NCBI RefSeq assembly: GCF_003633685.1
Contig: NZ_RBKT01000001.1
Location: forward strand, 2,294,001-2,358,000
Direction of reading: 5' to 3'
DNA: 64,000 nt
Source: Micromonospora pisi
GTDB taxonomy: Bacteria; Actinomycetota; Actinomycetes; Mycobacteriales; Micromonosporaceae
The notes under the pieces are model-generated. The model did no database searches, was not told the DNA's origin, and saw only the letters and a list, made by a program, of their open reading frames with translations. This document shows, piece by piece, positions 17,501-23,275 of this stretch. Every line of letters begins with the position of its first letter. The first letter of the stretch is position 1. A program made the translations under genes and the position numbers.

Positions 17501-18265
17501 GTGAGCTGGACGAACGACGCGCAGATCCTCGGCGAGACCGGACAGCACCTGGTGGGCGTCGCCGCCCGCTACCCGGTCGGGCCGATCAGCAAGGTGAGCT
17601 GGTTCGGTCCGATCCAGCGCCCCCGGATGGGGCCGGTCAACTACCAGCCGGTCCGTTACCTCGACTCGGTCTACATCCCGGTGCCGGGTTGGGGTGCCTC
17701 GGGCTCCGGTTACGTGGGCGACGCCGGCGGCAACTACGACGTACGGAACTGGGCCGCGCTCTACCAGGGCGACCAGCAGCTTCTGTGGGGCAACGCCGAG
17801 TACCTTCCGGTCAGCGGACTCGCCCCGGAGCGGTTGCCGTACCGGCTGGTGGTCGACAACGACCGGGGCACCTGGGCGAACCCGTACTCGACCCACACGC
17901 TGACCGAGTGGAACTTCACCTCGGCGGCGACCGGCGAGGAGTCGACGGAGACACTGCCACTGATCCAGCTCGACTACGACGTGGCGACGGACACCGACGG
18001 CAAGGCCGGCCGGCACACCGAACTGTCGGTGGCCGCCTCGCACCTGCCCGGCGTGACCGCCACCATCCGGGAGGTCACCCTGGAACTCTCGTACGACGAC
18101 GGGGCGACCTGGCAGCGGGCGAAGCTGACGCAGAACGACTTCGGCTGGTCGACCAAGCTCAAGGCGACCGACACGGCGCAGTTCGTGACCCTGCGGGCCA
18201 GTGCCAAGGACAGCTCCGGCAACACCGTCTCGCAGACCCTCACCCGGGCCTTCGGCCTGCGCTGA
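14531..18265 (+). CDS. Secreted subtilisin-like serine protease (S8), 1244 residues
   Basis: A large exported protease. The signal peptide is RRPGLIALGTAAALAVGVAP followed by AAAAPA. The catalytic triad is visible: VAVLDTGVDTEHPDL (Asp near 251), HGTHVASTIAG (His near 283) and GTSMATPHVAGAAAL (Ser near 455). A propeptide region separates signal and catalytic domain. A protease-associated-like insert is seen at about 800-900 (AAVAV-type loop replaced by DKAVVVRRSDTIALAEQA and AGAKLLLVVND). The C-terminal third is beta-rich. TTG 14531 gives the cleanest signal peptide and has AAGGGG upstream; ATG 14492 is in frame and would add 13 residues including acidic ones. Solitary gene ended by a strong hairpin. 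Confidence 0.9.
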   Translation: MSFVPIRRPGLIALGTAAALAVGVAPPAAAAPAGPVPPQHPVTAPLPAGGSSQSVTLITGDKVTVGTAADGTALRSVEGPNGTTASFHRAVLDGSLYVYPDAALPYVTAGVLDRQLFNVTGLIADGYDDAHSDKLPLIVRYTDTAARARTTANVAGSTAVRPLTSVQGAAVAQQRAQAPTFWSSLTGTPVPTPDAPATRRAPANPSLTNGIAKVWLDGRVTADLADSTAQIGAQRVWAEGNTATGVAVAVLDTGVDTEHPDLADQIASSASFVPDEDVTDYQGHGTHVASTIAGSGAASDGKEKGVAPGVKLHVGKVLNNEGQGQDSWIIAGMEWAARQEKARIISMSLGGGATDDTDPMTEAVNRLSAETGALFVVAAGNSGPQTIGTPGTADSALTVGSVDSNDRLADDSSQGPSVGDGGLKPEITAPGVDILAARSHYVRGGSGYYTMMSGTSMATPHVAGAAALVLAAHPDWTGQQIKQALVSSTKATPAYTPYQAGSGRVDVEAAVHATVFATASASSGFHPWPSEPGETDVKQVTYTNVGDAPVTLDLAVDATAPAGLFTLSTNRVTVPAHGTGSVTLTAKLDLLPVDQPISGMIHAKDNTGTVRAHTLIGAVREGQRQNLTVVATDRSGKPLSGKVIVTAQNLFAAVDLDASGTGTLRLPVGSYSGWLSADVQGANGPHSLGMALLPFNDVKLDKDRTVTLDGTKLRRVQAYVPKESTPAAVRLDIHRSYTDSMVESSALPNASYDSIWALPTGKKVTDGAFEFGARFRLEQPALTVATKSRTYEDLLVKRAATPLPAGTAQLPAVFANDGTPADLAKRDVRDKAVVVRRSDTIALAEQAQNAATAGAKLLLVVNDGVGRLDPWDENPWTPESPAPITVATLTADEGAELIGELRRGSVPLTVTSNPTTDYLYDVVHHWTGAVPANPTWRSTPKDLARVDVSFRNFRQGKAMEFRPDVWRGWAVGNQLTVAAQGDRTDWVTADVSWTNDAQILGETGQHLVGVAARYPVGPISKVSWFGPIQRPRMGPVNYQPVRYLDSVYIPVPGWGASGSGYVGDAGGNYDVRNWAALYQGDQQLLWGNAEYLPVSGLAPERLPYRLVVDNDRGTWANPYSTHTLTEWNFTSAATGEESTETLPLIQLDYDVATDTDGKAGRHTELSVAASHLPGVTATIREVTLELSYDDGATWQRAKLTQNDFGWSTKLKATDTAQFVTLRASAKDSSGNTVSQTLTRAFGLR

Positions 18266-18288
18266 GTCTCGCCTGACCCGTACCGCCA

Positions 18289-18321
18289 CCGGGCGGGGCC
18301 GCATCCCGCGGTCCCGCCCGG
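18289..18321 (+). terminator. Hairpin terminator after the subtilase gene
   Basis: A 14-bp stem (18289-18302 with 18308-18321) with one G-U pair and a 5-base loop ATCCC, 24 bases after the stop codon. Confidence 0.65.
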
Positions 18322-18403
18322 TTCGCGTCGCACCGCCGGAGCCTCAGCCCGCACCCGTCCGAGGACCTCGGCCCGGCACCGGGGCGGATTAAGGTGGATC
18401 ATC

Positions 18404-19435
18404 ATGGAGCATCAACGACTCGGCGACAGCGGCCTGACGATCAGCAAGGTCGTGTACGGCAACTGGCTCACCCACGGCGAGACCGTCTCCGGTGACGCCG
18501 CCCTGGCCTGCGTCGAAGCCGCTCTGGACGCCGGCATCGACACGTTCGACACCGCCGACGTCTACGCCATGGGCGCCGCCGAGACGCTGCTCGGCAAGGC
18601 GATCCAGGGCATCCGGCGCGAGTCGCTGACGATCGCCTCGAAGGTGTGCCTGCCCACCGGGCCGGGACCGAACGACCGTGGCCTGTCCCGCAAGCACATC
18701 ATGGAGTCCTGCCACGCGTCGCTGCGGCGGCTCGGGACCGACTATCTCGACCTCTACCAGGCGCACCGCTTCGACGACGACACCCCGCTGGACGAGACGC
18801 TGATCGCCCTGGACGACCTGGTACGTCAGGGCAAGGTCCGCTACCTCGGTGTCTCCGAATGGACCGCGGCGCAGATCGAGGCCGCGCTCACGGTCGTCGC
18901 GGAGCTTGGTCTGCGTACCCGTTTCATCGCCAACCAGCCGCAGTACAACATGCTCTGGCGGGTGATCGAGCCAGAGGTGCTGCCGCTGTGCCAGCGAGCC
19001 GGTATCGGCCAGCTCGTCTTCCAGCCGCTCGCCCAGGGCGTCCTCTCCGGTAAGTACCAGCCGGGGCAGCCGCCGCCGGCCGGCTCCCGTGCGGCCGGGA
19101 CCGGACGGGCACCGACCTTCATCCGCCGGGTGCTCGGCGACGTCCTGCTCGAACGGGTGCAGCGGCTGCGGCCGATAGCCGAGGAGGCGGGGGTGTCGAT
19201 GGCGCAGCTCGCCGTCGCCTGGACCCTGCACCGGCCCGGTGTGTCGGGCACGATCATCGGGGCGTCCCGCCCGGAGCAGGTACGCGAGAACGCCGGGGCC
19301 GCCGAGGTACGGCTCGACGACGCGCTGATCGAAGCCATCGACGCGGTGCTGGACAACCTGGTCGACCGTGACCCGACCAAGACCGCCCGGATGATGGCGG
19401 TCGAACCGGCCTGGATGGGCGCGCCCGCCGGCTGA
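18404..19435 (+). CDS. Aldo/keto reductase
   Basis: A 343-residue NADPH-dependent oxidoreductase of the Kv-beta/YghZ-like AKR group. Catalytic residues are visible: Asp and Tyr in FDTADVYAMGAAE, Lys in TIASKV and His in LYQAHRFDDDTPLD. The nicotinamide-phosphate loop GTIIGASRPEQVREN is near residue 285. MEHQRLGDSGLTISKVVYGN is a full, standard N-terminus. AAGGTGG precedes the ATG by about 7 bases; the same bases contain TAAGGT, a possible -10 element, which would make the mRNA nearly leaderless. Substrate unknown; no clear operon partner. Confidence 0.93.
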   Translation: MEHQRLGDSGLTISKVVYGNWLTHGETVSGDAALACVEAALDAGIDTFDTADVYAMGAAETLLGKAIQGIRRESLTIASKVCLPTGPGPNDRGLSRKHIMESCHASLRRLGTDYLDLYQAHRFDDDTPLDETLIALDDLVRQGKVRYLGVSEWTAAQIEAALTVVAELGLRTRFIANQPQYNMLWRVIEPEVLPLCQRAGIGQLVFQPLAQGVLSGKYQPGQPPPAGSRAAGTGRAPTFIRRVLGDVLLERVQRLRPIAEEAGVSMAQLAVAWTLHRPGVSGTIIGASRPEQVRENAGAAEVRLDDALIEAIDAVLDNLVDRDPTKTARMMAVEPAWMGAPAG

Positions 19436-19498
19436 CGGTGGTCTGGCTGACGACGACACGGGTCGGCCCGCATCCACGTCGGTCGCTAGGCTGTCAAT

Positions 19499-20134
19499 GT
19501 GGTGGAGGGTCACCAGGAACAGCCGGTGCGGGTCCCGTGGTGGACTCCGGCGCGAACCGCGGTGGCGCTCTGCGCGCTCTTCCTGCTGGTCAGCGTCGGT
19601 GCGTTGGTCGTACCAATGGCCCGGGCGGGGTGGGCTCCGGAGCGTACGGTCCTGCGGGTGGAGGCCTCCGCGATGGCGGTCCCGGCGGCGACGTCCTCGG
19701 CGTCGGCGCCCTCGGCGGTCGCGTTCGTCTGCGTCCGGACCGACGACGACTACTGCGCCCGGTACGTGGCGGAACTGGCCCGGCGACGGCCGCTCACCGG
19801 GGCCCAGCGCGCCGAGGCGGAGGCGGCCCGCGAGCGGGTGCTGGCCGCGCTGCCGCCCGGAGCGGCCGAACCGGTCTCCTGCGTCACGCCGAACGGGCCC
19901 TGCGCGGTGCGGCGGAGTCCGCCAACCCTCGACGAGGTCCGGCACGCCCTGGCCACCGCCGGTCACCCGGACGCGGTGGTACGTCTCGCCGGGGCGACGG
20001 ATCCGGCACCGGTCGGCAGTGTGCTGCTGGCGGCCCCGGTCGGACCCGCCTGCGTCCTGGCGCACGTCGACGGCACCGGCGGGCAGAGTGTGGTCAGCGG
20101 CCGGCTGCCGGACGGCCGATGCCTCGCCGACTGA
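19499..20134 (+). CDS. Single-pass membrane protein of unknown function
   Basis: A 211-residue protein I do not recognise. One hydrophobic helix (TAVALCALFLLVSVGALVV) at residues 18-37 suggests N-in/C-out anchoring. The exterior part has four spaced cysteines (FVCVRTDDDYC, VSCVTPNGPC), then DEVRHALATAGHPDAVVRLAG and a C-terminal PACVLAHVDG and GRCLAD. Start GTG 19499 has no Shine-Dalgarno but TAGGCT lies at 19487-19492, correctly placed for a leaderless transcript beginning at the GTG. The overlapping +2 frame is arginine/tryptophan-rich and rejected. Followed by the small transcription unit at 20.2 kb. Confidence 0.65.
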   Translation: MVEGHQEQPVRVPWWTPARTAVALCALFLLVSVGALVVPMARAGWAPERTVLRVEASAMAVPAATSSASAPSAVAFVCVRTDDDYCARYVAELARRRPLTGAQRAEAEAARERVLAALPPGAAEPVSCVTPNGPCAVRRSPPTLDEVRHALATAGHPDAVVRLAGATDPAPVGSVLLAAPVGPACVLAHVDGTGGQSVVSGRLPDGRCLAD

Positions 20135-20198
20135 CCTCGGGCGGTGACGGCTTCGGTGTCGCGGCCCAGAAACCGTGAATCTCTCACGGAAAAAGCGA

Positions 20199-20227
20199 TT
20201 GCCGTCGGGACGCGGCGGCTCTAACTT
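20199..20227 (+). promoter_or_regulatory. Sigma-70-type promoter of the small-protein unit
   Basis: TTGCCG (20199-20204), a 17-base spacer and TAACTT (20222-20227). Predicted start near 20234, giving an A/C-rich, unstructured leader of about 100 bases before the GTG at 20333. Confidence 0.5.
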
Positions 20228-20332
20228 AGAGAAGCAAGCCGGACACGGAAACAAAACAGAACAACACCGGCGGGCAAACGACAACAGCAAGCAGAGCATC
20301 AGACAACCAGCATCACAAATTAGGGAGCAGCC

Positions 20333-20464
20333 GTGTCAGCGCACATGCACACCGGAGTCACGCGGCCGATGCCGCGCGGCGGTGTCGTGTTGCTCCCCTG
20401 CCGGCGAGCCCACGGTCATCACGCGGGAATGTGTCAGCAGACGCTGGCCCAGCGGCGGATGTAG
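20333..20464 (+). CDS. Candidate 43-residue small protein
   Basis: A short open frame from GTG 20333 to TAG 20462-20464. It has AGGGAG five bases upstream, a good promoter about 105 bases before it and an intrinsic terminator 25 bases after it, so it looks like a dedicated small gene. The peptide begins VSAHMHTGVTRPMPRGGVVL and ends QTLAQRRM; it holds two cysteines, six histidines, five methionines after the start and many arginines, and has no hydrophobic segment or signal. It could be a functional small protein, a leader peptide that senses translation, or a structured small RNA that happens to be open. Family not recognised. Confidence 0.5.
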   Translation: MSAHMHTGVTRPMPRGGVVLLPCRRAHGHHAGMCQQTLAQRRM

Positions 20465-20488
20465 CGCTACGAACGCAGCGCACACACG

Positions 20489-20521
20489 CCGCCCTCCCCA
20501 CTCGGGACCGGGCGGTTTTTT
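20489..20521 (+). terminator. Intrinsic (rho-independent) terminator with U-tract
   Basis: CCGCCC (20489-20494) and GGGCGG (20510-20515) followed directly by six Ts. One of the few terminators with a real U-tract in this window; it closes the small unit starting at 20199 and insulates the tRNA array. Confidence 0.8.
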
Positions 20522-20719
20522 GTCGTACGACCACGCATCCCCACTGACCCGCAGATTCGAATTCTGTTTCCCGTGTTCTCCCCCCGACTCCGGTCGGCGG
20601 GCTCGATAGTTGAGAACTCCACAGCGGATGGCATACACATATGCCCGGTCGGCGGCGTACCCGCCGCCGGCCGGGCGATCCGGGGCGCGGGTTCCGGACG
20701 GGTGGGCGGTCAACATTTC

Positions 20720-20794
20720 GCTCCGGTAGCCCAATTGGCAGGAGGCGGCGCCTTCAAAACGCGCACAGTGTGCGTTCGAATCGCACCCGGAGCA
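20720..20794 (+). tRNA. tRNA-like gene, anticodon CAA (Leu) or UCA ambiguous
   Basis: Acceptor arms GCTCCGG and CCGGAGC pair perfectly, and the T arm GTGCG-TTCGAAT-CGCAC is canonical. The D stem has three good pairs. The anticodon stem has four pairs plus a C-C mismatch if the anticodon is CAA (20755-20757); shifting by one gives UCA with a weaker stem. The variable loop is only 5 bases, whereas bacterial tRNA-Leu has a long variable arm, so this is not an ordinary tRNA-Leu. CCA is not encoded. First member of the array. Confidence 0.6.
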
Positions 20795-20876
20795 CCTGGC
20801 CCCGGTGCCCGGACCGGCATCCCAGCCGTCCTGGTACGATGATCGAGCGGGTTCGGGTCGTCTCGACGACCCCCCT

Positions 20877-20949
20877 GCGGACGTAGCGCAGTTGGTAGCG
20901 CATCACCTTGCCAAGGTGAGGGTCGCGGGTTCGAGTCCCGTCGTCCGCT
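20877..20949 (+). tRNA. tRNA-Gly(GCC)
   Basis: Full cloverleaf: acceptor GCGGACG/CGTCCGC, D arm GCGC, anticodon loop TTGCCAA on a TCACC/GGTGA stem, T loop TTCGAGT. CCA not encoded. A 7-bp hairpin (20855-20872) lies just upstream and TACGAT at about 20835 may be its -10. Confidence 0.92.
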
Positions 20950-21001
20950 CTCTCACACGCCAGCGTTGCTGGCATTTGCCGACGGGATTCGTCGGCCACC
21001 T

Positions 21002-21075
21002 TCCCGGATCGTCCAACTGGCAGGACGCGCCGCTCTGGACGGCGAAATCGTCAGGTTCGAATCCTCGTTCGGGAG
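21002..21075 (+). tRNA. tRNA-Gln(CTG)-like gene
   Basis: Acceptor TCCCGGA pairs with TTCGGGA, D stem GTCC/GGAC, anticodon stem CGCCG/CGGCG with loop CTCTGGA (anticodon CUG). The T loop TTCGAAT is canonical but the T stem has a C-C mismatch and a U-G pair, and the variable region is 6 bases, so the fold is weaker than usual. CCA not encoded. It ends 31 bases before the endonuclease gene. Confidence 0.75.
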
Positions 21076-21106
21076 CTTGCACCCTCGTAGCCCACCTCGT
21101 TGGTCT

Positions 21107-21901
21107 ATGCCTAGACCTCGTACGTGGACAGACGATCAGCTCCGCGAAGCGGTGCCCAGCGCGCGGTCCTGGAAGGATGTATGTGTGACGCTCGCCGTTC
21201 CCGTCGGAGGCAAAACCTTCAACAGTTTGCGGGAGCGCGCCGAGACCATCGGGTTGGACTACAGCCACCTCTACGGCAACGGGCAGAGGCGTCCCATCAT
21301 CGCCGCCGTGAGTGACGACAGGCTGCGGGAGCTGGTGCCACGGTGTAGGTCATGGAACCATCTCGCTTCGGAAATCGGCTACTCGAACTCTCGCGGCGGC
21401 GGCTGGCGCGACCGCTTGGCGGAACGCATCAAAACTCTCGGGCTGTCGACGGAACACTTCCGAGGTCGTGGATTCAACGGCCTGGTGCCGTTTGCAAACG
21501 AGCCCGAATTTACGTCCGAGCCCACTGCTGAACGGCTGCGCGTCGCGGCAACCGGCAAGGCCATCGCGTGGTTCTCCGAGCGAGGCTACGTCGTATCCCT
21601 TCCCGTGGAGCCGGCGGTGTACGACCTCATCGTGGACTCCCGGGACAGGCTCGATCGAGTTCAGGTGAAGTCGTCAACGGCAGCGTCGCGCAGGGTGAAC
21701 TTCTCCCGCACGGTGTACGACAACCAGCACCCGGGCCGTGTTTCAACCGGGTACATCCGGAACGCCCCGTACGAACCGGGAGAGATTGACTACTTCTTCG
21801 TCGTCCTGGTCGATGGCTCGATGTACCTGCTGCCGTACAGCGTGATTGGCCGGCGAGTGAGTGCAATCATGGGCCAGCGTTATGAAGAGTTTCGAGTGTA
21901 A
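21107..21901 (+). CDS. Free-standing PD-(D/E)XK homing-endonuclease-like protein inside the tRNA array
   Basis: A 264-residue protein. Two similar N-terminal modules (residues 4-55 starting RTWTDDQLREAVPSARSW, and about 66-122 starting VSDDRLRELVPRCRSWN and ending LGLSTEHF) match the DNA-binding repeat found ahead of HNH and intron endonucleases. The C-terminal domain reads GKAIAWFSERGYVVSLP, VYDLIVDS, DRVQVKSST and IDYFFVVLVD: the D...QVK core of the PD-(D/E)XK fold known from group I intron endonucleases of the I-Ssp6803I type. Codons such as AAA, TTT and GCA make it less GC-biased than its neighbours, a sign of transfer. ATG 21107 is chosen; earlier starts overlap the tRNA-Gln-like gene. 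The stop lies 4 bases before tRNA-Thr. Confidence 0.8.
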   Translation: MPRPRTWTDDQLREAVPSARSWKDVCVTLAVPVGGKTFNSLRERAETIGLDYSHLYGNGQRRPIIAAVSDDRLRELVPRCRSWNHLASEIGYSNSRGGGWRDRLAERIKTLGLSTEHFRGRGFNGLVPFANEPEFTSEPTAERLRVAATGKAIAWFSERGYVVSLPVEPAVYDLIVDSRDRLDRVQVKSSTAASRRVNFSRTVYDNQHPGRVSTGYIRNAPYEPGEIDYFFVVLVDGSMYLLPYSVIGRRVSAIMGQRYEEFRV

Positions 21902-21905
21902 CCAA

Positions 21906-21979
21906 GCCGGTGAAGCACAACGGGACAGTGCACCGATCTTGTAAATCGGAGGCAGCGGGTTCGAGTCCCGCCACCGGCT
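21906..21979 (+). tRNA. tRNA-Thr(TGT)
   Basis: Acceptor GCCGGTG/CACCGGC, D arm GCAC/GTGC, anticodon stem CCGAT/ATCGG with loop CTTGTAA, T arm GCGGG-TTCGAGT-CCCGC. CCA not encoded. Begins 4 bases after the endonuclease stop codon. Confidence 0.9.
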
Positions 21980-22078
21980 CCACGCCAGCGAAGCTCACCA
22001 GGTACGGCGCCGGATTCGTATCCCGGAGGTGCGATAGATTCCACCACCGCAGCGGTCGACGGGCTACCGTGTCGAGCC

Positions 22079-22723
22079 GTGGCACCTGAAGGTTGGATAG
22101 TCGACACCCGGACCTCCTACGACACCGTCGCGGTCAGCTACGCGGACCAGCTACGCGACGCCCTGACCGGTCTGCCGTACCTGCGGGCAGCTCTGGCGCT
22201 CTTCGCCGATCTGGTACGCGACGCTGGTGACGGGCCGGTTGCGGACGTGGGTTGCGGACCAGGGCACGTGACGGCTCACCTGCACACCCTGGGCATCGAC
22301 GCCTTCGGTATCGACCTCTCCCCCGCGATGATCGAGGTGGCTCGCCGTGAGCACCCCGGCCTGCGGTTCGAGGTGGGCTCGATGACGGACCTGGACCTCG
22401 CCGACGCCTCGGTCGCCGGCCTGCTCGCTTTCTGGTCGCTGATTCACGTCCCGGACGAGGTGGTTCCCCGGGTCCTCGGGCACTTTCGCCGGGTGCTGCG
22501 CCCTGGTGCACCGCTGCTGCTCGGCTTTCACGTCGGCGACGAATCGCGGCTGAAGACGGCGGGATACGGCGGCCACCCGATGAAGGTCCAGGTGCACCTC
22601 CGCCAGCCTGACACGGTGGCGGCCTGGCTCCGCGACGCCGGGTTCACGGTCAAGGCCAAGATGCTGCTCAAACTCGACGAGAGCCCTCCAGGGGCAATCA
22701 TCTTCGCGCGGTACGAGTCCTAG
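22079..22723 (+). CDS. Class I SAM-dependent methyltransferase within the tRNA array
   Basis: A 214-residue methyltransferase. TRTSYDTVAVSYADQL is the usual N-terminal cap, VADVGCGPGHVTAHL near residue 55 is the SAM loop, AFGIDLSPAMIEVAR supplies the ribose-binding acid, and SVAGLLAFWSLIHV is motif IV. This subgroup methylates small molecules; its substrate here is unknown. GTG 22079 lacks a Shine-Dalgarno, but TACCGT at 22065-22070 would fit a leaderless start. It lies 99 bases after tRNA-Thr and 33 bases before tRNA-Lys, on the same strand, so it may be co-transcribed with the tRNAs. Confidence 0.85.
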   Translation: MAPEGWIVDTRTSYDTVAVSYADQLRDALTGLPYLRAALALFADLVRDAGDGPVADVGCGPGHVTAHLHTLGIDAFGIDLSPAMIEVARREHPGLRFEVGSMTDLDLADASVAGLLAFWSLIHVPDEVVPRVLGHFRRVLRPGAPLLLGFHVGDESRLKTAGYGGHPMKVQVHLRQPDTVAAWLRDAGFTVKAKMLLKLDESPPGAIIFARYES

Positions 22724-22756
22724 CTCGTTCGAATCCTGCGCGGAGCACGACATCAA

Positions 22757-22828
22757 GCGCCGCTAGCTCAATGGGAGAGCAGTGCACTTTTAATGCACGG
22801 GTTCAGGGTTCGAGCCCCTGGCGGCGTA
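22757..22828 (+). tRNA. tRNA-Lys(TTT)
   Basis: Acceptor GCGCCGC/GCGGCGT with a G-U end pair, D arm GCTC/GAGC, anticodon stem GTGCA/TGCAC with loop CTTTTAA, T arm CAGGG-TTCGAGC-CCCTG. CCA not encoded. Confidence 0.88.
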
Positions 22829-22830
22829 CT

Positions 22831-22899
22831 GCGGGCGTAGTGGAGTGGATCCATACCGGGCTCATAATCCGGAGACGCCGTTCGAATCGGACGCCCGCC
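22831..22899 (+). tRNA. tRNA-Met(CAT)-like gene with shortened T stem
   Basis: Acceptor GCGGGCG pairs perfectly with CGCCCGC, D stem GTGG/CCAT, anticodon stem CCGGG/TCCGG with loop CTCATAA. The T loop TTCGAAT is canonical, but only four bases separate it from the acceptor strand and just three of them pair, so the T stem is degenerate. The gene is 2 bases from tRNA-Lys. CAT could also be an Ile2 anticodon. Confidence 0.65.
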
Positions 22900-22904
22900 A
22901 CCAA

Positions 22905-22976
22905 GCCCGTATAGCTCAGCGGGAGAGCATCGCTCTTACAAAGCGAGGGTCCCAGGTTCGAATCCTGGTGCGGGCA
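22905..22976 (+). tRNA. tRNA-Val(TAC)
   Basis: Acceptor GCCCGTA/TGCGGGC, D arm GCTC/GAGC, anticodon stem TCGCT/AGCGA with loop CTTACAA, T arm CCAGG-TTCGAAT-CCTGG. CCA not encoded. Confidence 0.92.
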
Positions 22977-22978
22977 CT

Positions 22979-23052
22979 GTGACAGTAGCTCAGTGGTGAG
23001 AGCGCCGGACTGTGGCTCCGGAGGTCGCTGGGTTCGATTCCCGCCTGTCACC
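22979..23052 (+). tRNA. tRNA-His(GTG) with U at position -1
   Basis: Acceptor GTGACAG/CTGTCAC, D arm GCTC/GAGC, anticodon stem CCGGA/TCCGG with loop CTGTGGC. C73 and an encoded CCA follow (23053-23055). The base before G1 is T, so the usual genome-encoded G-1 is absent; the T stem has a C-C mismatch at its base. Confidence 0.82.
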
Positions 23053-23070
23053 CCATGCGCCACCCCGCAC

Positions 23071-23141
23071 GACCGAGTGCCCGAGTGGTGAGGGAGCCGC
23101 CTGCAAAGCGGTCTACCCGGGTTCGATTCCCGGTTCGGTCT
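23071..23141 (+). tRNA. tRNA-Cys(GCA)
   Basis: Acceptor GACCGAG/TTCGGTC, anticodon stem GCCGC/GCGGT with loop CTGCAAA, T arm CCGGG-TTCGATT-CCCGG, discriminator U73 and an encoded CCA (23142-23144). Last tRNA of the array. Confidence 0.9.
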
Positions 23142-23275
23142 CCATGCCATCCGCTGTGGACGAACTGGCACCGTGACGACAGCCGGGGAAACACTCGACA
23201 GGACGCTCCAGGCAGCAGAGGATCTTCAGGGTCGGATCGACGACGAACGAACCCGACCTACCGGAAGGCGTTGCC

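Noticed and set aside
14750-18304. 1184-codon open frame antisense to the subtilase gene
   Set aside because: Valine/glycine/arginine-rich translation with no domain; it mirrors the GC-rich codon pattern of the protease, whose catalytic triad proves the plus strand.
20994-21910. Group I intron hosting the endonuclease
   Set aside because: The tRNA genes on both sides are complete and no exon halves pair across the gene; there is also too little flanking sequence for an intron core.
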